Source: Apostichopus japonicus | Lineage: Eukaryota > Echinodermata > Holothuroidea > Aspidochirotida > Stichopodidae | Assembly: GCF_037975245.1 (NCBI RefSeq) | Contig: NC_092574.1 | Span: forward strand, 11,557,213 to 11,621,212 | Direction: 5' to 3' | Length of the DNA stretch: 64,000 nt | Part shown: positions 24,455 to 38,007 of the stretch, in pieces | Layout: each line of letters starts with the position of its first letter | Numbering within the stretch: the stretch's first letter is position 1 | Translations under genes and position numbers: made by a program | Notes under the pieces: generated by a model | Databases searched by the model: none | What the model was told of the DNA's origin: nothing | Seen by the model: the letters and a program-made list of their open reading frames with translations, nothing else

Positions 24455-26940
24455 CACTTAACAGTAACACATTCTCAAGAAACTAACTCGCAACCGGACA
24501 AATTAGCTTAGGATGAAGGCTCTCTCTCATTGCTTTTTTTTTCCATCATGACAGGCCGGCTCCTATTAGATATTTAATTACTTTTATATGGTTGAAACAC
24601 GTTTTCAAGGGAGGAAAGAAAGACGGCTTGGCTGTGGAAAGAATTCATTTAGGTAGTGAAGCAACTGTACGTAGTAAATGTATCTTGTGATTTAAGAGAG
24701 TTTGGTGAAAGAAAGGAACATATTTCAAAGAGACACTTGTAGTAATTGAAGAAACTGGTAAATGGGAAAACAACAATTTTAGGGGAGGAACCAAGGAAAA
24801 CATATACCTATACTATAGGCTAAGCCGCTAAAGTTTCTATGTTATTTCATTCCCACAATGAATGCCATACAACCCATAACCACTATGGATTCCACATTGT
24901 TAATTACCCCATGTTCGCATACAAGCAAACTGGCCTATTCACAAACACTTTTCATCTTTCAATCACTGAACAGTTACACAAGTACAGTAAGGTACCTGGT
25001 CACATTTTTTATTTTCCTTCATACTATCACAACTTTCTTTAGCTTACTCTACAAAGAAAATATGCCGTCAGAGCCTACAGAACAACAGTCTCCTCCAATG
25101 AAAACCATGTTTCCTTAACCATGTTATTTTTCACCCTTAACGTTACCTTTCTCCCTTAAATCTTTCCCTGCAGTTATTCCACTTACAACATCTATTCTTT
25201 CCACATAGTCTAGCCAATACTGTATGCCTCCTATGAAAAACCTTAGTTAACTCCCTGAAAATGTTAATTTCCCATAAAAACGTACTTGACTCCCCTATGA
25301 TGTAGGGAAAGTAAGTTACTCAACTTTTTAGTGGGAGGAAAATATCGTTGCTAGGGGAGGGAACAAATGGCCCCAGGCTAGGCCTACCACCAAATGAAAA
25401 TGGGAAAACCTAGACTAGCCTAACAAAGCGGAGGCTAGATAGAGATCAGGACGAACTAGCTTATCCTAGGCTTGTTATACAAGCAACGGTACTTTGTAAA
25501 ATGAAATTCTAAAGCAATTAGGCCTAGCTCTGTGGTCTAATTGATGTTGGTGATGGTTCAAGTATGGAGAAAACTCTCTATGCAAGCTGATGTTACCTAG
25601 CGTAGGCAACTAAATTGATATACATGTGTTAATTTGATCGACTAGCATAATTTTGACCTGAAGCTAGGCTTAACAGTATTGGTCCAACTCTCTGCATATC
25701 TTTATCAGATCATAGACTTCTTTTGATGCCTAAGGCATGATTTTATAGTTAGCAGAACTGTTTCACTGAAACTTTGATTATTATTAAATTGAATTCAAAC
25801 TTTGCTAAGTCGACCTCTCATTGTTGAGTAATTGTCTTTAATTTGGTTTTTAATTTGAAAACATTGATTAAGTTGTGAGGAACACAACTCATGGTAAACA
25901 CATATTAAGAGTATTGAGAGATAAATACAATATATAGTACTGTATCTCTGTCCTTGTTCAGTGATATAGAATATTATTACGCAGGTGCTAGAAGTCATGG
26001 AAGCACATGAGGGTTAACCATGAATATACCAATATGTTGTTGGTACTTTTGTAAGGCCGAAAAGCCAGTTTTCATCTTTGCTAAGTGTACATGTTGTAGC
26101 TTAAGTGTCGGTCCTTATTTCACTTGTCAAGTTTCTTGTTTCAAGAATGATGTTTATTTCAGAAATTTTTCAATTTTCCAGTTCTTCATGAATGTGCTTG
26201 CTAAGTTTGTTTAAACTAGTACATGCCCTCAAAAATTGTTTGGCTGATGAAATGTTCTCAAAATTGTGTTCAATTCATTCCTTACTTTTGGCTTGACCAT
26301 TATAGTGAACAATGTACATCAAAGGAAGTTTTGGCATTTTGTGAAGTACTCCATATGTAGGTTAGGTAGCAATGTCTAATAAGGTTCATTAATAAGTCAT
26401 ATATTGCAAGTATTAAAAATAAACAGGCACTTAGTAACAAAAAGAGGTACAGTTTATTCATGTTTGTAAACACTCATCGGAAAGGTATCTGCATACGCAA
26501 ACTGGAAGATGATCTTATGTAAAACTACTAAAAAACTACTAAAATTTATTTCACACCATAGGTATATATATACATACAGTATTGCTTTTATATTTGTCTT
26601 TACAGCATTGCATTGGCCACACTGATTCACAAGAAGACTCCATGAACTGACTAACATTTTGCTGGATGTCTGAGACATTGAAGATTCTGTAATGCTTCCG
26701 TTTGGGTATGCAGTTTACTATAGTAACACAGAAATATTTAAGCTCTGGTATTCGTTTCGTTTATTTCTGCCGTTAAACCACAATGATGTACATTTGTTTA
26801 TACATAGTTATATCAATGAGGCAGCAGTCAGGGTTGTTAAGGTAGTCAGGGGGAGGGAGGAAGGGAGGGAGTGGATAAACATGAGTCTAGTTGCAATGTC
26901 TACAGTATCTGCTTTCCAATATATGAAATCTTCTTATCTT
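24455..26940. other. Intergenic or intronic, no recognised gene
   Basis: AT-rich, low in repeats. At about 26948-26992 the string between a TTTTACAG acceptor and a GTGAGT donor encodes LSQVKEEDEENVRKI in one frame and could be a small exon, but I could not tie it to a gene. Other open frames look random. Confidence 0.35.
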
Positions 26941-27056
26941 TTACAGTACTGTCTCAGGTGAAAGAAGAAGATGAAGAAAATGTCAGGAAAATTGTGAGTC
27001 TTGGATGTCTGAAATGAAGCTGGATCAGGTTTAGAACAAGTGGTTGAAAGATCATT

Positions 27057-27152
27057 AACTCCACCAAATACGAGAAGATCCTTCAAGCCTGTCCTCTACA
27101 GAGAGATCTGGAAGTGTTATCTCGAGGTGCTTTAACAGAAATTGGAGAAAAA
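27057..27152 (+). pseudogene. Partial ABCC-transporter (MRP-type) exon, copy 1
   Basis: Shares long identical stretches with the exon copy at 32867-33043 (CTCCACCAAATACGAGAAG, CTTCAAGCCTGTCCTCTACA, CTTTAACAGAAATTGGAGAA in part). It encodes the end of the region between the Walker A loop and the ABC signature of nucleotide-binding domain 1 ([11 protein letters not shown]...LTEIGEK) but has a frame break near the start and lacks the 5' half. Unlike copy 2 it keeps a good donor (GTAAGA) right after GEK. Dead fragment. Confidence 0.65.
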
Positions 27153-27239
27153 GTAAGATTCAAGGGAAACATCAGTGTTAGCCAGTATCATGAACATCAG
27201 TCTTGTCCTCTCAACAGTTGATTGTTGCCAAGATCAGTG

Positions 27240-27720
27240 CTTAATGTAGGAGACACGGTGCCTTAGCCTGTTGGAACCAGTTGGTATTTGGTGTGGTGTG
27301 TGTTTGTGCTAAATGTACGAGACATGGTGCCTTAGCCTGTTGGGACCATTCAGTATTTGGTGTGCTTAATGTACGAGACATAGTGCCTTAGTCTGTTGGA
27401 ACCAGTCGGTATTTGGTGTGGTCAGTTTTTGTGCTAAATGTAGGAGACACAGTGCCTTAGACTGTTGGGACCAGTCGGTATTTGGTGTAGTCAGTTTTTG
27501 TGCTTAATGTTCGAGACATGGTGCCTTAGACTGTTGGAACCAGTTGGTTTTGGTGTGGTCTGTTTTTGTGCTAAATGTACTAGACACAGTGCCTTAGACT
27601 GTTGGAACCAGTCGGTATTTGGTAATTTCTTGTTTTTGTGCTAAATGTAAGAGACACGGTGCCTTAGACTGTTGGAACCAGTCGGTATTTGATGTGGGTT
27701 TTTTTTGTGCTAAATTACTA
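27240..27720. repeat. 69-bp tandem repeats, block 1
   Basis: Seven copies of a unit with GCTAAATGTAGGAGACACGG, TGCCTTAGCCTGTTGGAACC and GTCGGTATTTGGTGT. GCCTTAG words start at 27260, 27329, 27384, 27453, 27522, 27591 and 27661, so the period is 69 with one 55-bp short unit. The same family recurs downstream of the other ABCC exon copy. Confidence 0.9.
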
Positions 27721-27920
27721 TTCTTACAGAAAGGCTGAACAAGTTCCATGATATAGTTTGTACAGAGTTACAAATTCCACTCATTCCAAGCAACCATGAC
27801 AACATCAAAATGAAGCTAATTGGTGTCTTAGTTTAGTGGCATGAGATGCTAATTAATGTAGTCTGTTTTTGTGCTAAATTATTAAGACATGGTACCTTAT
27901 TTTATTGGTATTAGTTTTTA

Positions 27921-28449
27921 GCTCATACCAGCATGCTGGTGTGAGCTTTTGTTACAGTGCGGCGTCTATCATTCTATCACTCTATCCGTCAACAATTGGT
28001 AAAACTGCTCCCACTTGCAGTGTTTAATGGAATTTCATGAAACTTGGACACAAAGACCATTGGGTATAGGGCCATCAGAGATGGTACAAAATTTGGGGTC
28101 AAAGGTCACTTGTGGGCCGTAAGGGGCCATTTTGTGGAAATACGCAAAATACTTCTTCTCCTACAGATTCCATGGTACAATGTTGAGGGTTTGTCACGAT
28201 AGTACTATGGAAGTTTTACCTTTAGGGTGTTCATGAATTTGAGATCAAAGATCAACTAGGGGTCTTTTATGGCCCGGGCCGCGGCCCTATATTTTCAAAT
28301 TGCTTCCGTTCGTACAGTGTATGGCCAGTTATAATTAAACTTGGTCACAACGTTCCTCGGGATGAGGGTTACGAGGGATGTTCGGAAAATTTAGGTCAAA
28401 TGTCATTTAGGGGGTCATCAGGGGTCATTCTTTGTCATATTTTCAAATA
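27921..28449. repeat. Interspersed element starting with a GCTCATACC palindrome
   Basis: It begins with a near-perfect 26-bp palindrome centred on CCAGCATGCTGG, followed by CTTTTGTTACAGTGCGGCGTC. Later lines show decayed repeats of ATGAAACTTGG and AAAGGTCA. This looks like one of the widespread noncoding repeats of marine invertebrates. It is interrupted at 28448 by the pogo-like transposon and appears to resume after 31589. Confidence 0.5.
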
Positions 28450-31400
28450 CAGGTAGGGGCCCCTCAGAATGCTGGTGCCCCTCAAAATGTAGGTGAACAA
28501 ATATTATTGGCTAGAAAAAAAACTGAACCTGTCATGAACTTTCTATTATACTTTTTAGATAGGATATATGTATGATGAATTTAAAATTGCCAACAACTCA
28601 AAAATTATTTCATAGTTTCCAAAAAAACATATGGGTACAATCATCTATTTGCTAACCGTGCATCTAAAATTTGCTATTAATTGAAGTGCACCTTCTTGGC
28701 ACTGCATCAAAACGGACAACTAGGGGGTAATTTACATTGCAAAATTACCTGTCTGTAGAATGATGATCAGTGAAATATAGCACTTTGTACGTAACTTGAT
28801 ATTTTTGAAAACATCATTACTTGATCAGAATCAGCATTTTGAAGGGCATTAAACCAGCGTTTTGAGGGTCAATAAAAAAAATTATGAAAAATTAATAAAT
28901 CCATTATAGTGTAATAACAAAACTGTATTTTTACATGAAACATATAATTTTACACTAATAACACCAAAAATAAACACTAACCTCACATATTTTGTAATTT
29001 AACTACGTTAAATAAGTTGCTCTCATTTTTTTTTAAATGTTCTGAGAAATATTTACTATTTCCTTCTACAGTATTCCCTCAATTCTATGTCCATTACATT
29101 TACTAAGATATGTACAATTCACAACATACTGCCAAAATGACTACTAGATAAATGAAGATCTCATTTGGATGTAAGTTTTGCTACCTTTAAGATTTTTAAC
29201 ATTGTGGGTCAGTTCAACTGGGTGGGTGCTTATGGGTTGGCGCAAAATACAGTACCACTGTACCACACACATATAGTATAAACGAATATTAATTACACTT
29301 TAAAGAACCTACATTCACATGTAAGTTTCATGTAGCTGAAGAAAGAACAATCTGTTTTTAACTGTAATGATTTATATTTAACAGATAATAAACAACTTTA
29401 TCATTTGAAACTTTAATTAAACAAATAAAGCATCATCAGAAAAGACGAACTTGTAAAGGGTAATAACTAAACTATAAAATTAATCAACTTTTCAATTCAC
29501 AAACACATGTTTATTGATAAATGTATTTCTACATTCTTCCACATTTCACCATCCCTGGTTGCACTTCTGCTTCATACACTTCACCATAAAATATAGAAGC
29601 AGACTCTTTTTCCATTTCCTGTGGCATACCCTAATCTACTCCAAATGGCTTCTCTAAACATCTCACACAGACTTCATCTCCCACCTTTTGTAGAACTCTA
29701 CCAATAAACACTTCTTCTTCATATTTCACCTTAACCCACCGACACTTTCACATCCTTCATATCCAACCTTCTTAACCCCATCACATCTACACCTTCAACC
29801 TCGACAGCATCTACACCTTCAACCTCAACTGCACCATCAACCTCAACCTCTTCTGCACCTTCAACCTCAATATCATCTACAGACATCACTCCAACAGATG
29901 AGTCATCAACAAGAAGTTGCCGACGCACACCCTTCCCTTGTGTGCAAGCAGGCAAAATCATATCAGGCTTGACTCCATTTTCATCTTTACATGCAGCTTT
30001 ACTGCATATATTTGGGAAGCCAGCACATTCAAGCATTTGGGACACAGTTTCAACTTCTCTGCCTCACACTTGCCATCTGGTTTCAAGCAAACACAATGTG
30101 ACTTAATCTTCAAAAATGTCTCTAGATTACACTGTTTCTTCAACTTATTGTCTTGTCTTGTCTGGCTTTGTCCCTTGCTTCGTTCTCTTTATTCAATAAC
30201 TCCACTGACTCTTATATTTGTTGTCCTTCCATGGATCCATAGACTTGAGTTACCCTCATGTTACTTGTTACCTTTGGTTTTGGCTTCACTTTCTTAATTG
30301 TCAGTAGTCCATCAATCTCATCCAATGGTGTACTCTTGAATGAGTCTTCAAGCTTCTGGATGGTTTCTAATGAGTTCTCCAGTTTTTGCGTATAGTACTG
30401 CTTGGTGTACTTCTTGATGCCAACTGGCGACTCAACCATTGATGTGTTGGAAGTTGATGATGAAGGTCCTGTTGTTTCATCAGTTTCATCTTAAATAACA
30501 GATGATGCTTGAACAAATTTGTCCTTTTGCATCCATTCAACATTCAGGCCATGGTTAGTTACACCATGGAGCTATAAACCTGGGATTTATAGCTCAATGG
30601 TTACACCAACACGTTTTGCTGCATTATTTATTATTTCAAGTTTGTTTGCCCACCGTGGCCAAACATCTGCCAATTTCTTCATGAAACCATCCCTGTTGAC
30701 TGTGCATTCCGCTGAAAAGAGTTCTCCCTTGCTGTTATGGTATTCACAGTGCAAATTTTGATTGATTTGGTCATGTAAAATGTGTGACTCCAGTGGTGTC
30801 AGGTGGAGTGATGAAAAGATGCATTTCTTTTGCTCTCAAGAACCTCAACATCAAATCTGGAACTGTGGCCATCAGAAACAATGACAACTGGTCTTGCTAC
30901 CTTCTGTGCTGCTAAGTGTCGTTCTAATCACTTGTACAACAGGGATTCATGTGTTTGAGAACCACGTTCAGTTGTTGATATGAGAAGATTTGGAATGTTC
31001 TTGACAGCAATGTCAGGAGCCATATGTACAAGTGTAGATAGTTGAGTTTGAAGAAATCCAAAGTGATGTTTGTTGGTTACTTTTGCTCTTTTATTACTTA
31101 AGTGGGAAATATTTTTCCATTTGTTGACTGTCAATATGCCAAGGAATGGGAAAACAAAATTTTTTTTTGTAAAGGAGGTGTCATGTTTTGTATTTTTCAT
31201 TAGGGAAAATCAGCATTCTGAGGGGCAATACACCAGCATTTTGGGAACCTCAGTGGGAAAAAATACAAGAAACACAATCAATTTTTAAATAACTCTTTGA
31301 GAGTTTAAAATGAGTGAACTAGTCAAAATTTGTTGTTAATTCATCACGTTCCTGGAAAATTATTAGCAAAATTGTTGACCAGCATTTTGAGGGGCAAGTG

Positions 31401-31587
31401 TTTTTTAGTGTGATTTTTCTCCATGCAAAAGAATAATAATAAAAAAATATTTTCATGTTTGGACCCAAATGCAATCTAAGTTAATAGATAATCTTCATAA
31501 TTATTCATTGGTTTACCCAATAATGTAAAACTGGTGAGCTGTAGGTGACTTACAAAAAACACCTACATTCTGAGGGGCCCCTACCTG
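28450..31587 (-). mobile_element. Pogo-like DNA transposon, 3.1 kb, TA target site
   Basis: Terminal inverted repeats begin CAGGTAGGGGCCCCTCAG at both ends, each flanked by TA (28448-28449 and 31588-31589), as in Tc1/mariner-pogo elements. Several subterminal copies of CAGCATTTTGAGGGGCA-type motifs occur near both ends (around 28830-28870, 31206-31250 and 31376-31395) and could be transposase-binding sites. A decayed transposase gene lies inside on the minus strand. Confidence 0.8.
29540..31200 (-). pseudogene. Decayed DDE transposase of the pogo-like element
   Basis: Reading the minus strand, an N-terminal piece (HFGFLQTQLSTLVHMAPDI) is followed, after frame breaks near 30920 and 30850, by VVIVSDGHSSRFDVEVL and EMHLFITPPDTTGVT, typical of DDE/DDD transposases of the pogo type (D..H catalytic region, then the TPP.TTG block), and then by WPRWANKLEIINAAKRVGV. 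The C-terminal part has a cysteine-rich region (CSKAACKDENG), repeats of EVEGVDAVEV, and a VKYEEEVFIGRV block. Multiple frameshifts and stops mean this copy is inactive. Confidence 0.65.
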
Positions 31588-31589
31588 TA

Positions 31590-32329
31590 TCTCAATCTCC
31601 TCAAGATATTGATGGATAACATTCAAAGTTGAACTGATGATTATTTGATTGTGTATGAATAAGGTGATGCCTCATAATGTTTGGTCAAAAGTTAATTAAT
31701 TACAATTAATCCCCATTGTTTAAAAAAATCTGAGCCTTCACCTTTTTGCCAAAGCTCCTTTAATTTGTCTCCCAGTCTCTGCAGTGTTTGTTTACATTTG
31801 TGGTTAAGCTCTGCAGAGGCTGTTAGTGGAATTAAAGCAGGACTGGGAGTTGTTATTAACTGTTGAACTGTAAGCATGAGAGCCCTATAGCCAATCAGCA
31901 CTTGCCGATTCTTAGAAGTCTTTGAGCCTGAGGTATGTAGGCAGCCAGCCAAAATTTTGGGAAGGTGTGCTTGTCAAGTTATGTCTGCTCAGGTAGGTAG
32001 AGGGGAGAGAGAATTTAATAGGGTAGGTCAGAGGTATTGTTTGAGAGAGTGGGTAAAGTAGGATTTAAAGGGGAAAATAGGAATTATAGTCAGTGGTGTG
32101 GCCAGGATTTTGCTGACGGAGGGGGGGGGGGGGTTATCGCCGTTTTGAGCTAGGGGTATAAATTTGTCTTTGAACCTAAAATGTTTGGCCTCATGGCCCC
32201 AAAATAGGTGGAATCTGAAAAAAACGGCCTGAAATTTGGTGGGCCATAAAGTTTTGTGGGCCCTACATTTCTGAGCTCAAAAAGGTATGAGCTCTGCACC
32301 ATTGGTGCTCTAGTTAATAAGTGTTGTCT
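31590..32329. other. No gene; interspersed repeat remains
   Basis: The left part looks like the continuation of the GCTCATACC element. Around 32095-32140 a GTGGTGTGGCCAGGATTTTG plus poly-G block resembles a transposon end. No coding frame recognised. Confidence 0.35.
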
Positions 32330-32660
32330 GTTTTGTGCCAAATGTAGGAGACCTTGTGCCTTAGCCTGTTTGAACCAGTCGGTATTTGGTGTTGCCTGTT
32401 TTTGTGCTAAATGTATAAGACCTCAGCCTTAGCCTATTGGAACCAGTCGGTAATTGGTGTGGTGTGTTTGTATTAAATTGATAAGTTCTGCCTTAGTTTA
32501 TTAATAAGAGTTGCTTATTAGTGTGGTCTGTTTTGTGCTAAATTAATGAAACCTGTTGCCTTAGTTTGTTGGAATGAATTTGTAATAAGTATTTTGGTTG
32601 TCTTAAAGTAATAAGACATTGTCCCTAGTTTGATGGAACGAGTTGGTATTTAGTAAGGTC
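32330..32660. repeat. 69-bp tandem repeats, block 2
   Basis: Diverged copies of the block-1 unit (TGCCTTAGCCTGTTTGAACC, GTCGGTATTTGGTG, TTTTTGTGCTAAATGTA). They lie just upstream of the ABCC exon copy 2. Confidence 0.8.
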
Positions 32661-32833
32661 TTTTTTGAGAGTTGTTCAAACCAGTGTCCAATAACTTCTA
32701 CTGACCATATAATTCCATTTCTTTCACAAATTGCCCCTCTAGAAGAGTACACATCTTTTGTCTCACGGCTGACAGTTTGGTTGTTAACAGGGTTTGACTT
32801 TTTTACTTTTGCTGTTACTTTAAAGAAAAGTGA

Positions 32834-33082
<249 letters not shown>

Positions 33083-33114
33083 TAACATCAGTCTTGTCCT
33101 CTCAACAGTTGATG

Positions 33115-33850
33115 TTGTCAAGATCAGTGCTAAATGTAGGAGACACAGTGCCTTAGCCTGTTGGAACCAGTTGGTATTTGGTGTTGTCTGTTTTTGTGCT
33201 AAACCTACGAGACACTGTGCCTTAGCCTGTTGGAACCAGTCGGTATTTGGTGTTGTCTGTTTTGTGATAAATTAAGGAGACATTGTGCCTTAGTTTGGCT
33301 AAATGAGTAGCTAATTAGTGTGGTCTGTTTGTGCTTAATTGAAGAGGAGTGCTGTGATAATTTGTTGATAATTAGTGTGGTGTGTTTGTATTAAATTTAT
33401 AAATTTTGCCTTAGTTTATTGATATGAGTTGCTAACTAGTGTGGTCTGTTTTGTGCTAAATTAATGAGACCTGGTGCCTTAGTTTGTTGGAATCATTTTG
33501 TAGTTAGTAATTTGGTTGTCTTAAGTTGATGATTGTTGCCTTAGATTGTTGGAAAGAGTTGCCAATTAGTGTGGTCTGGGTTGTGGTAAATTGAAAAGAC
33601 AGTTGATTGTTGTCAAGATCAGAAAACTCAAAGATGAGCTGATTTGATGGAAAAAAAACAGCTAAGCTGGAAAGCTGCAATATACAGTCAAGGTTAGTCA
33701 TAAGAAAGAAAGGTTCCTAAAATGTAATATATATTACTTATGTTTCCACCAGTAAAGTTTCAATCACAGCCTAAACTTTGTTGGAATTAGTTGCTTATTA
33801 GTGTTTAATGTTTTGTGCTAAATGTACGAGACTTACTTTGAAGAAAATTT
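33115..33850. repeat. 69-bp tandem repeats, block 3
   Basis: Diverged units of the same family (TGCCTTAGCCTGTTGGAACC, then shortened TGCCTTAGTTTGTTGGAA forms) following exon copy 2, with a last unit near 33780-33840 just before exon copy 3. Confidence 0.75.
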
Positions 33851-33884
33851 GCTAATTTCTTTTGCATTCCTCTCCTTTCATTAG

Positions 33885-33911
33885 GGATCTGAGGATAATG
33901 TTGGTCAACAG
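33885..33911 (+). pseudogene. ABCC exon copy 3, 5' tip only
   Basis: After the acceptor CCTTTCATTAG, GGATCTGAGGATAATGTTGG aligns base by base with the start of copy 2 (GATCTGTGGCCTATGTTGC) with several substitutions. It keeps the ancestral Gly codon GGA. After ~27 bases the similarity stops where LINE-related sequence begins. Confidence 0.55.
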
Positions 33912-36900
33912 TTAGCTTTTTGACATAGCGCCACCCCATCATCCTTCACTCTATTACTTACCCGCCATTTACAAAACGTACGCGTCCTTGGATACCAACA
34001 CAACGCTACCGAGTACACTTTCGATTCATAGTGTGTCTCTTCAAAAGGAGTTCCTATTCTTTCCGTCTGCCGTCTTAGGCTGGAGACTAATTCTTTCTGG
34101 TAAGTGAAGTCTATGATCAATTTCATTGTATAGAAGCCATTTAAAACCCCTAGGGAGGGGCTGTTTTGCCAATATGACAACCCCTTACCCACCTATAACC
34201 GCCCCCCTAGTCGAAAACCTAAACCTCTCTGATTTTGGCATAGACATTAATGACTGGATCCCTGTACAAAAATAGCAGAAAAAGACAAAGTCCAAACTCC
34301 GTTGAAATAAACCCATCTCCTAACTCCAACCAACCACCAAAAAGTCCGCTCAAACAATCATTGTATCAGGAATATTACCAGAACTATCAAAAAACCCAAT
34401 AACACTTGCTAAACTAATCAATGAAGAAAAACCAAATGCCATGATCTCAAATATAAACCGTCTTCATAGTAACAATATCCTAATCACCCCCATGACCCTA
34501 AATCTGCAAATATCCTCCTGAAACCACGGACTAAACTAGGCAACCCCAAACCAAGAATCCAAAAAAAAGTAAGACAAAGAAACTTCTCCGTAGTACCCTG
34601 TGGCATAAACCCTGAAATTCAAATCAAAGATATTGAACAAGAACTCAAAGACCAAGAATACACCCCCAATACAACTGAAAGACTCATTAGTCATGCCACA
34701 AACAATCCAACTTGGAAAGTAAAAATAATGTTTGAAGAACAAGAACCTCAACAATCCCTAATCAAACAAGGTTTCTACTTAGGATACTTTAAACACAAAA
34801 CAGAAGAATACCACGAACCCCCCCAAATCACTCAATGTCTCAGATGTGGCGAAAACCACAGAGTTGAAGACTGTCCCAAACCAAAAGAAAACATAATGTG
34901 CCAATTGCTCAGGGACTCATGCCGCCCTTTACAAAGGATGCCCAAAATTTAAAGAAGCTAAAACTGAAGCTAATAACAACAACAACAACAACAAAGAACC
35001 TACGTGAATATAACCAAATCTACCCCTAAAATTGAAATAAGAAATAAAATCGCCACTGAAGAAAAACTTAATATCGCAACCCTTGTAATTGATTGTAATT
35101 GAATTAGTGCAATAAACCTTCCAAAAATCCGACATTAATATTAAATCCGACGACATTGCCAGTTATGCCACCGTGTTAACACTAAAACACCTAAAGTTAA
35201 ATATCCCCAAAACTGTAATTATCAAACATCTCCACCAACCTTCAATATTTAGCCCTCTTCAATCACCTACATGACAAGCACACTCCCTCCTTCGGTCAAG
35301 TTCCTCCACCTAAACATCAACAGTATCCTTCCAAAATTAAGCCTCCTACTTAGTATATTCACCAACCACTCCCCGGATATCATTTCGTTAAACTAAACTA
35401 AATACAGATTCCCACCTTAGCATCCCTGGTTACCAAACTTTCAGACACGATATCTCTCGCTCTATGGGAGGAGTACTTATTGCTGATAAAAACAACCTCA
35501 AAGCCACCCTCCTCCCAAACCCAACCCAAACAAACAATTGAAATTGTACTCGAAAGAGACAATAAACCTCTCCATATTATTAGCTATTATAGTCCCCAAA
35601 TGAGCCCATATCCACAATAAAACAAGTTCTAATAAAAATGCAATACTACTAGGAGATCGAAATGCCCACCACATCATTTTTGGTAGCACCAAAATATCTG
35701 AAAAAGGCATATCCCTCTTAGAAATATGTGATAAACACAACTTAACAATAATTAACCAAAATACCAAAACTAGGATAAACCCAATAAACAATAATACTGA
35801 ACTACTTGACTATGCCATAATCTCAAATCACCTTGCAACTAAAACTCATTCTATTCAAATCCTAGAAGATGACCTAATCAGTGACCATTTTCCACTCCTT
35901 TTTGAGCTAGACATAAACCTCAGTCGCATCCAAAATAACGAATTAACGTATAATTACAATAAAACAGACTGGACATCATTTAAAAAGGAACTCGTAACAA
36001 ACAACACTATCCCCAATTACCACAACAACAAGGTAAATTACATCGGCATATATTGTGACAGCATTGCCCAACATATCTTTAATACCTTCAAAAAACATTG
36101 CCCCTTAAAAACAAAACAGAAACCAAAAACTAAATAGGATTATTCTTACACTAGTTAACTCAGACGTTGCCTACATAGAACCTATATGATCTCCCCAGAT
36201 CCAACTCTAAAAACCCAAATTAACCAACTCAAAAAACAATGAATAGACAAATATCGGCAGTCGACCAAAACCGAGTCCAAACCAAATGCGATTCAATCAT
36301 TAATGACAAAAATCCAAAACACTTTTGGAAAAAATTTAAAAAATATCATAAACCCATAACAACCCCAAACACAGGTAATACAGACCAATGCCTTAGAGAT
36401 AAAGTAGGTAACCTGATCACAAAAACTTAAGACCAAATAAAGCTTATTGAATCGTACTTGAAAACTATATTCGATATCTTAGATGGCCCTTCATACGATA
36501 ACAGATTCCAACACAAAATAGACGGTACAATTATCTGTAATGCAACCAGCTTTATCCCCGACTTTTAAGGATGTCTCAACAAAAAGATCCCTCTACTCAA
36601 AGAAATAGATATAAACAATTGGTATAGTGCCACTAAGTATGCAAAAATGCCTCCTCCCCTGGTCTCGACAACATAAATGACCTAATGCTAAAAGATTCCC
36701 CTCCGTCGGCCTCCGATATTCATTAATTCTCATATTTTCCCATTATTAAACGAACTCCTTATTTCCAAACCCTGTGGAAATCCGCCAAAATGATTTTAAT
36801 ACCAAAACTAAGTAAAGTCACACCAAAATTCAAAACTATCGACCAATTAGTCTCCTGCCAGCCTTAGGTAAGATTTTCGAAAGAATTATAGAAAGCTGCA

Positions 36901-38007
36901 CCAGAACCCACCTAGAGCAAAATAATCACTTTGCCCGTATCAATCAGGCTAATTCCATGCACACAAATCTACAATAAACCAAACTTTCTGCCTTTCCGAA
37001 GAAATTTGCATCGGCTTCTTAAAAAACATGATACCACTGCCCTCTTCCTTGATGCCGAAAAGGCGTTCGACAAAACTTGGCACAACGGCATAAGAATTTA
37101 AATACTTAACTTAATCTCCCCTCCAATTACACCAGACTTCTTTCCTCTTTCCTTAGTGAGCGCAATGCAAAAATATGCTACAAAAACCAACCATCAAAAC
37201 CTATTCCACTTTGTGCAGGTACTCCACAGGGCACTGTTCTCAGCCCCCTCCCCTACCCCCTATTTGTTAATGATTTGAACATCCCCCCTATCTAAATGCA
37301 ACTATAGTCAGTACACTGACGACATAGCCATTTGGAGCACCAGTAAAAATATCTATATGACGAAACTAAATATTAAAAAAGCAATTACACATCTCGAAAA
37401 TTGGTGCTTGATGTGGAGAACAAAAATAAATCCCTCAAAATCTAACTTAAGAAATTTCTCCATAATAAACTCAAAATACCAACACCATATTTCCAAAATT
37501 AATCTTTCAACACCTCAATCACTGCTACTCCTAAAGCATCCTTTCTCAGTACCACTTTCGATAGCAAATTATCGTTTAATCTACATTGTAACAGAACTGC
37601 AGGACGCTGCTGGTCCCAACTTAAATCCATTCAAATTCTCTCACACAAATATAATTTCCCTCCGAAAACCATTATCCAAATCTATAAATCCAAAGTAAAA
37701 CCGATTCTCAGTTACGGGAGCATATCCCTGCTTACCATCTCTAATCCCAATAAACAAATTTTAAACAGAATTCACACCACAGCTATCGACTCGCACTCAA
37801 AATCCCTACCTATATTGCTAATTTGTACATTCTCAGGAAACAAAAAATCTACTTTCACCCGACTTGAAGAATTCAACACCAAGTTATACGAAAAACAACC
37901 TCGAGAACGACCATTTGATTGAAGACCTCCCCCTGAAATACAAAGTTGCAACAACTCACTACTCAAAAACCAAACCCTTTCTGTATTCACAATTGTTACT
38001 ACTTAAA
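33912..38007 (+). pseudogene. Degenerate Jockey-like LINE retrotransposon
   Basis: In order on the plus strand, with many stops and frameshifts: a gag-like part (34220-34950) with VVPCGINPEI, ATNNPTWKVKIMFEEQ and a CCHC knuckle (CLRCGENHRVEDC); an endonuclease (about 35280-35990) with FLHLNINSILPKL, LLGDRNAHH and SDHFPLLFEL; and a reverse transcriptase (about 36780-37360) with YRPISLLPALGKIFERII, FLDAEKAFDK, GTPQGTVLSP and YTDDIAIW. The gag plus AP-endonuclease plus RT order and motifs fit the Jockey/I group. YTDD stands where YADD is usual. The start of the element is not fixed; coding similarity begins near 34200. Confidence 0.75.
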
